Shown one piece after another: positions 61,014 to 64,000 of a stretch of DNA of 64,000 nucleotides (position 1 is its first letter; the number at the start of each line of letters is the position of its first letter). This DNA is from Amycolatopsis pittospori. GTDB lineage: Bacteria > Actinomycetota > Actinomycetes > Mycobacteriales > Pseudonocardiaceae. Made by a program: the position numbers and the translations under genes. The stretch is taken from contig NZ_JACBXD010000031.1 in the NCBI RefSeq assembly GCF_013870525.1, positions 16,997 to 80,996 on the forward strand, in the 5' to 3' direction. Below the pieces are notes generated by a model that was not told the DNA's origin, did not search any database, and was given only the letters and a program-made list of their open reading frames with translations.

Positions 61014-62898
61014 CGCCGGGAAGACGAGCCTGACCGAGCGGCTCCTGCACACCGCCGGGATCATCGGCGAGCTGGGCAGCGTCGACGACGGCAGCACGCA
61101 GACCGACTCGCTGGCGCTGGAACGCGCCCGCGGGATCACCATCAAGGCGGCCGTCGTCTCGTTCGCGATCGGCGACGTCACCGTCAACCTGATCGACACC
61201 CCCGGTCACCCCGATTTCATCGCCGAGGTCGAACGCGCGCTCGGCGTGCTCGACGGCGCCGTCCTGGTGCTGTCGGCGGTCGAAGGCGTCCAAGCGCAGA
61301 CCCGCGTCCTCATGCGGACACTGCGACGGCTGCGCATCCCGACGCTGTTGTTCGTGAACAAACTCGACCGCCGCGGCGCCGATCCGGAGCGCGTCTTCCG
61401 GGAGATCGCCGGGAAGCTCACCCCTTCGGTCCTCTCGATGGACGTTTGGTCCCCCGACCGGACGGTGGACCTCCTCGCGACGCTCGACGAGGACTTCCTG
61501 ACCGAATACCTCACCGATCCGGACGCGTTCCCCTCGTCCCGGCTCCGCGCCGAATTCACCGCGAAAGTGGCCGAGGGGCGGGCGTATCCGGTCTATTCCG
61601 GCTCGGCGATCACCGGAGCAGGGATCGACGAGCTCCGCGACGGCATCGAGAACCTGTTACCCGCCAAGGAAAGCGACGTCGACGGTCCGCTGTCGGGCAC
61701 GGTGTTCAAGGTCGAACGCGGACCCGGCGGCGAGAAGATCTCCTACGTCCGGCTGTTCTCCGGCAGCGTCGCCGTGCGTGACAAGGTCCCGGTCGGCGAA
61801 GGCGAAGGCAAGGTGACCGCGATCAGCGTCTTCGACGGCGGTTCGGCCGTATCCACCGGAACGGCCGAGGCGGGGCGGATCGCGAAACTGTCGGGACTCG
61901 ACGTCCGGATCGGCGACACCCTCGGCGCCGCGTCCGGTCACGAGCTCGAACGACTGTTCTCCCCTCCGACGCTCGAAACCGTCGTCTCCCCCGTCGACAC
62001 GGCCGATCGCGGGCCGCTGCACCAGGCGCTTTCCCAGCTGACCGAACAGGATCCGCTCATCGGCCTGCGTCACGACGAGATCCGCCGGGAGATCTCCGTT
62101 TCACTGTACGGCGAGGTGCAGAAGGAGGTCATCCAGGCGACGCTGGCGGGCGAGTACGGCATCGACGTCGCGTTCAGCGAGACCACCACGATCTGCGTCG
62201 AGCGGGTGGCCGGCACCGGTTCGGCCGTCGAAATCATCGACAAGGCGCCGAATCCCTTCCTGGCGACGGTCGGCCTGCGGGTCGAACCCGGGCCGCCCGG
62301 AAGCGGGATCTCCTTCCGCTTGGAGGTCGAACTCGGCTCGATGCCGTACTCCTTCGTCAAAGCCGTCGAGGACACGGTGAAGGAGACGCTGCGCGAGGGC
62401 GTCCACGGCTGGGAAGTGCTCGATTGCGTGGTCACGATGACGCACTCCGGGTACTGGGCCAGGCAAAGTCACGCGCACGGCACCTTCGACAAGAGCATGT
62501 CCAGCACCGCGGGCGACTTCCGCGACCTGACCCCGCTGGTGCTGATGGCGGCGCTGCGTGAGGCCGGGACCACCGTGCACGAACCACTGCACCGGTTCAC
62601 CCTCCAGGCACCGGCCGACACGCTCGGCCCGGTCACCGCCTTGCTCGCCCAGGCGCGTGCGGTGCCGCGCACGACGCTCACGCGAGGCGGGACCTCCGAA
62701 CTCGAAGGCGAGATCCCGGCGGCGAAAACCCATGAGGTGCACCAGCTTCTGCCCTCGGCGACGCGCGGGGAGGGCGTCATGGAGACCGCCTTCCACGGCT
62801 ACCGGCCCGTCCGGGGAGCCGCGCCTTCACGATCGAGGACCGACCACAACCCGTTGAACCGCAAGGAATACCTGCTACGCGTGCAGCGCCGCGTGTGA
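60976..62898 (+). CDS. Tetracycline ribosomal protection protein (Tet(M)/Otr(A)-type)
   Basis: 640 residues, the size of Tet(M); GTG start. EF-G-like GTPase: G1 AHVDAGKTSLT (10-20), switch I ERARGITIK (49-57), G3 DTPGHPDF (74-81), G4 NKLD (128-131). The C-terminal domains resemble RPPs rather than EF-G: MTHSGYWARQSHAHGTFDKSMSSTAGDFRDLTPLVLMAALREAGTTVHEP. It would remove tetracycline from the ribosome at GTP cost. Overlap with an upstream leader frame suggests translational control. No other resistance or biosynthesis genes adjoin it. Confidence 0.9.
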   Translation: MKTLNLGILAHVDAGKTSLTERLLHTAGIIGELGSVDDGSTQTDSLALERARGITIKAAVVSFAIGDVTVNLIDTPGHPDFIAEVERALGVLDGAVLVLSAVEGVQAQTRVLMRTLRRLRIPTLLFVNKLDRRGADPERVFREIAGKLTPSVLSMDVWSPDRTVDLLATLDEDFLTEYLTDPDAFPSSRLRAEFTAKVAEGRAYPVYSGSAITGAGIDELRDGIENLLPAKESDVDGPLSGTVFKVERGPGGEKISYVRLFSGSVAVRDKVPVGEGEGKVTAISVFDGGSAVSTGTAEAGRIAKLSGLDVRIGDTLGAASGHELERLFSPPTLETVVSPVDTADRGPLHQALSQLTEQDPLIGLRHDEIRREISVSLYGEVQKEVIQATLAGEYGIDVAFSETTTICVERVAGTGSAVEIIDKAPNPFLATVGLRVEPGPPGSGISFRLEVELGSMPYSFVKAVEDTVKETLREGVHGWEVLDCVVTMTHSGYWARQSHAHGTFDKSMSSTAGDFRDLTPLVLMAALREAGTTVHEPLHRFTLQAPADTLGPVTALLAQARAVPRTTLTRGGTSELEGEIPAAKTHEVHQLLPSATRGEGVMETAFHGYRPVRGAAPSRSRTDHNPLNRKEYLLRVQRRV

Positions 62899-62944
62899 GG
62901 TCGTGAGTGGCAGGTCGTTCTAACGCGACTTACCACTCACGACC
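62899..62944. repeat. Hairpin element F, copy 2
   Basis: Nineteen-base arms (62899-62917, 62926-62944) with two mismatches. The left arm begins GGTCGTGAGTGG as in copy 1 at 40896. It follows the stop of the ribosomal protection gene directly. Confidence 0.85.
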
Positions 62945-62967
62945 CCCTTGCCCACCCGCCCTCCGGA

Positions 62968-63020
62968 GTTGCGAAAGCCACTTTCGCAACCTTCAACGTT
63001 GCGAAAGTGGCTTTCGCAAC
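62968..63020. repeat. Hairpin element B, copy 3
   Basis: Arms identical to the copies at 2128 and 21175 (here 62968-62990, 62998-63020), loop CTTCAAC. A short AGTCCTCTGGATGCG element follows (63034). Confidence 0.92.
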
Positions 63021-63049
63021 ACCCGACCGCCATCAGTCCTCTGGATGCG

Positions 63050-63928
63050 TCAGGGGTGCCGGGCTTCGAGGGCCTTGACGACGGCGACCATGTCCGCGTC
63101 GCCGAAACCGAGCCGCGCGGTCTCGGCGTAAAGGGCACGGGACGCGTCGATCAGCGGCAAGGCGAGTCCCGCTTCCCCGGCCGCCGCCGCGATCAGCTCG
63201 ACGTTGGCCAAAACGTTCGCGATCGAGGCCTGGGGCGCGAAATCCTCAGCGGCGAGTTTGGGCGTCTTGACCCGCAGGATCGGGCTGGCCAGCTGCCCGG
63301 CGCCGAGGACGCCGGCGAGCAGACCGAGATCGAGCCCGTGCGCACGGGCGAAGTGAACGGTCTCGGCCAAGCCGGTCACGACGGCGGTCAGCTGCACGTT
63401 GACCGCCAGCTTCATCAGGAGCCCATTCGGTACCGGCCCGCAGTGCACGACTTCCCGGCACAACGGCCCGAGCAGCTCCTGGACCTCCTCGATCACACCG
63501 GGCTCACCCGCGAGCATCGCGACCAGTTCACCCGCTTCGGCCGGGACCCTCGAACCGGAGACCGGTGCCTCCGCGTACTTCGCCCCGGCCGCGCGGAGTT
63601 CGCTCTCGAGTCCACGGGAATACCCCGGCGCCGTCGTTCCCATGTGGACGATCGTGCGGCCCGCCACCCGTCCGGCGAACGAGGGACCTCCGCGGTCGAG
63701 CACGGCGTCGACGGCGGCCGCGTCCTTCACCATCAGGATCACGACTTCGCACCGCTCGAAGAGCTCCGCCGCGTCCTCGGCGGCCTCGGCTCCCGCGGCC
63801 ACCGGCTCCGAGGCCCTGCCGGGGGTGCGATTCCAGACGAGCAAGGGGATTCCCGCCCGTGCCAGGTTCACTGCCATCGCTTCGCCCATACTGCCCAGCC
63901 CGGCGAAACCTACTCGTGGAGTACCCAT
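63050..63928 (-). CDS. NAD(P)-dependent beta-hydroxyacid dehydrogenase (6PGDH-type)
   Basis: 292 residues from the ATG at 63928 (a GTG 3 codons upstream is possible). Rossmann motif VGFAGLGSMGEAMAVNL (about 5-21), VWNRTPGRASE for cofactor 2'-phosphate or ribose contact, and the family sequence APVSGSRVPAEAG near 118-130, plus GLLMKLAVN with the catalytic Lys near 168. This is the 3-hydroxyisobutyrate/tartronate semialdehyde reductase or imine-reductase-like group; the substrate is not visible. Convergent with the ribosomal protection gene; about 70 bases before its start lie in the window. Confidence 0.9.
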   Translation of the reverse strand: MGTPRVGFAGLGSMGEAMAVNLARAGIPLLVWNRTPGRASEPVAAGAEAAEDAAELFERCEVVILMVKDAAAVDAVLDRGGPSFAGRVAGRTIVHMGTTAPGYSRGLESELRAAGAKYAEAPVSGSRVPAEAGELVAMLAGEPGVIEEVQELLGPLCREVVHCGPVPNGLLMKLAVNVQLTAVVTGLAETVHFARAHGLDLGLLAGVLGAGQLASPILRVKTPKLAAEDFAPQASIANVLANVELIAAAAGEAGLALPLIDASRALYAETARLGFGDADMVAVVKALEARHP

Positions 63929-64000
63929 GGGACCCACTCTGCGGTAAGGCCCGGAGCCGGCGTGGCCGATGCGATTTTCCTGTCGAAAATCGCGAGGAAT

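Overview
This is a 64 kb stretch of a high-GC actinomycete chromosome. Third-position GC bias, frequent GTG and TTG starts, GTGA/ATGA gene overlaps, an AfsR/SARP regulator, snapalysin, DasR-type sites and an IdeR-type iron box all fit the Pseudonocardiaceae, most likely an Amycolatopsis-like organism. That placement is inference; there is no rRNA, tRNA or housekeeping marker in the window. No tRNA, rRNA, CRISPR array, transposase or prophage gene was seen.

Layout. 1-2.4 kb: end of a TctA permease gene, a secreted DUF1996 protein, then a hairpin-rich gap. 2.4-4.3 kb: a cyclase-like protein, a Crp/Fnr regulator and a small unknown protein, with the same 16-bp palindrome in front of both transcription units. 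4.4-9.3 kb: an operon of a WD40-KAP NTPase, a solute-binding/VWA protein and a small membrane protein. 9.5-12.6 kb: snapalysin, a P450-ferredoxin pair and a divergent HTH regulator. 13.2-20.7 kb: an operon of an NfeD/YqiJ-like membrane protein, a flotillin and a giant DNA-repair-type AAA ATPase. 21.4-24 kb: a Cys-rich unknown and an EtfD-like Fe-S membrane oxidoreductase. 24-26.6 kb: a Mn/Zn/Fe-type ABC importer behind an MntR-like palindrome. 26.6-28.3 kb: a secreted TAP-like hydrolase. 28.5-32.4 kb: an iron-siderophore importer with a fused double permease behind an IdeR box. 32.5-43.4 kb: HtpG, PhoD phosphatase, a sulfatase-type membrane protein, a WYL regulator with epoxide hydrolase, and an aldo/keto reductase with a MocR regulator. 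43.4-55.8 kb: an AfsR-like regulator with start-codon trouble, an ArsR-type regulator with an MFS exporter, a DUF6461 protein, an ArsC-like protein with a YdeI-like protein, a GAF-PP2C phosphatase, a TPR protein and DoxX. 56-60.8 kb: a dasABC-GH3 chitobiose uptake operon behind two DasR-type sites. 60.9-64 kb: a Tet(M)-type ribosomal protection protein with an overlapping leader frame, and a 6PGDH-fold dehydrogenase.

The most striking feature is intergenic. Nearly every gap between convergent genes carries one or more long perfect hairpins belonging to recurring families (A, B, C, F and G below), or arrays of a degenerate 21-bp unit (families D and E) that reverse orientation within the array. 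One array (about 38.45-38.69 kb) is flanked by an 18-bp direct repeat that duplicates the end of the WYL gene, as if it had been inserted there; its relative at about 20.95 kb lies in the opposite orientation and has one unit fewer. These elements supply stop codons to neighbouring genes and look like a multi-family, non-coding, possibly mobile terminator/spacer system.
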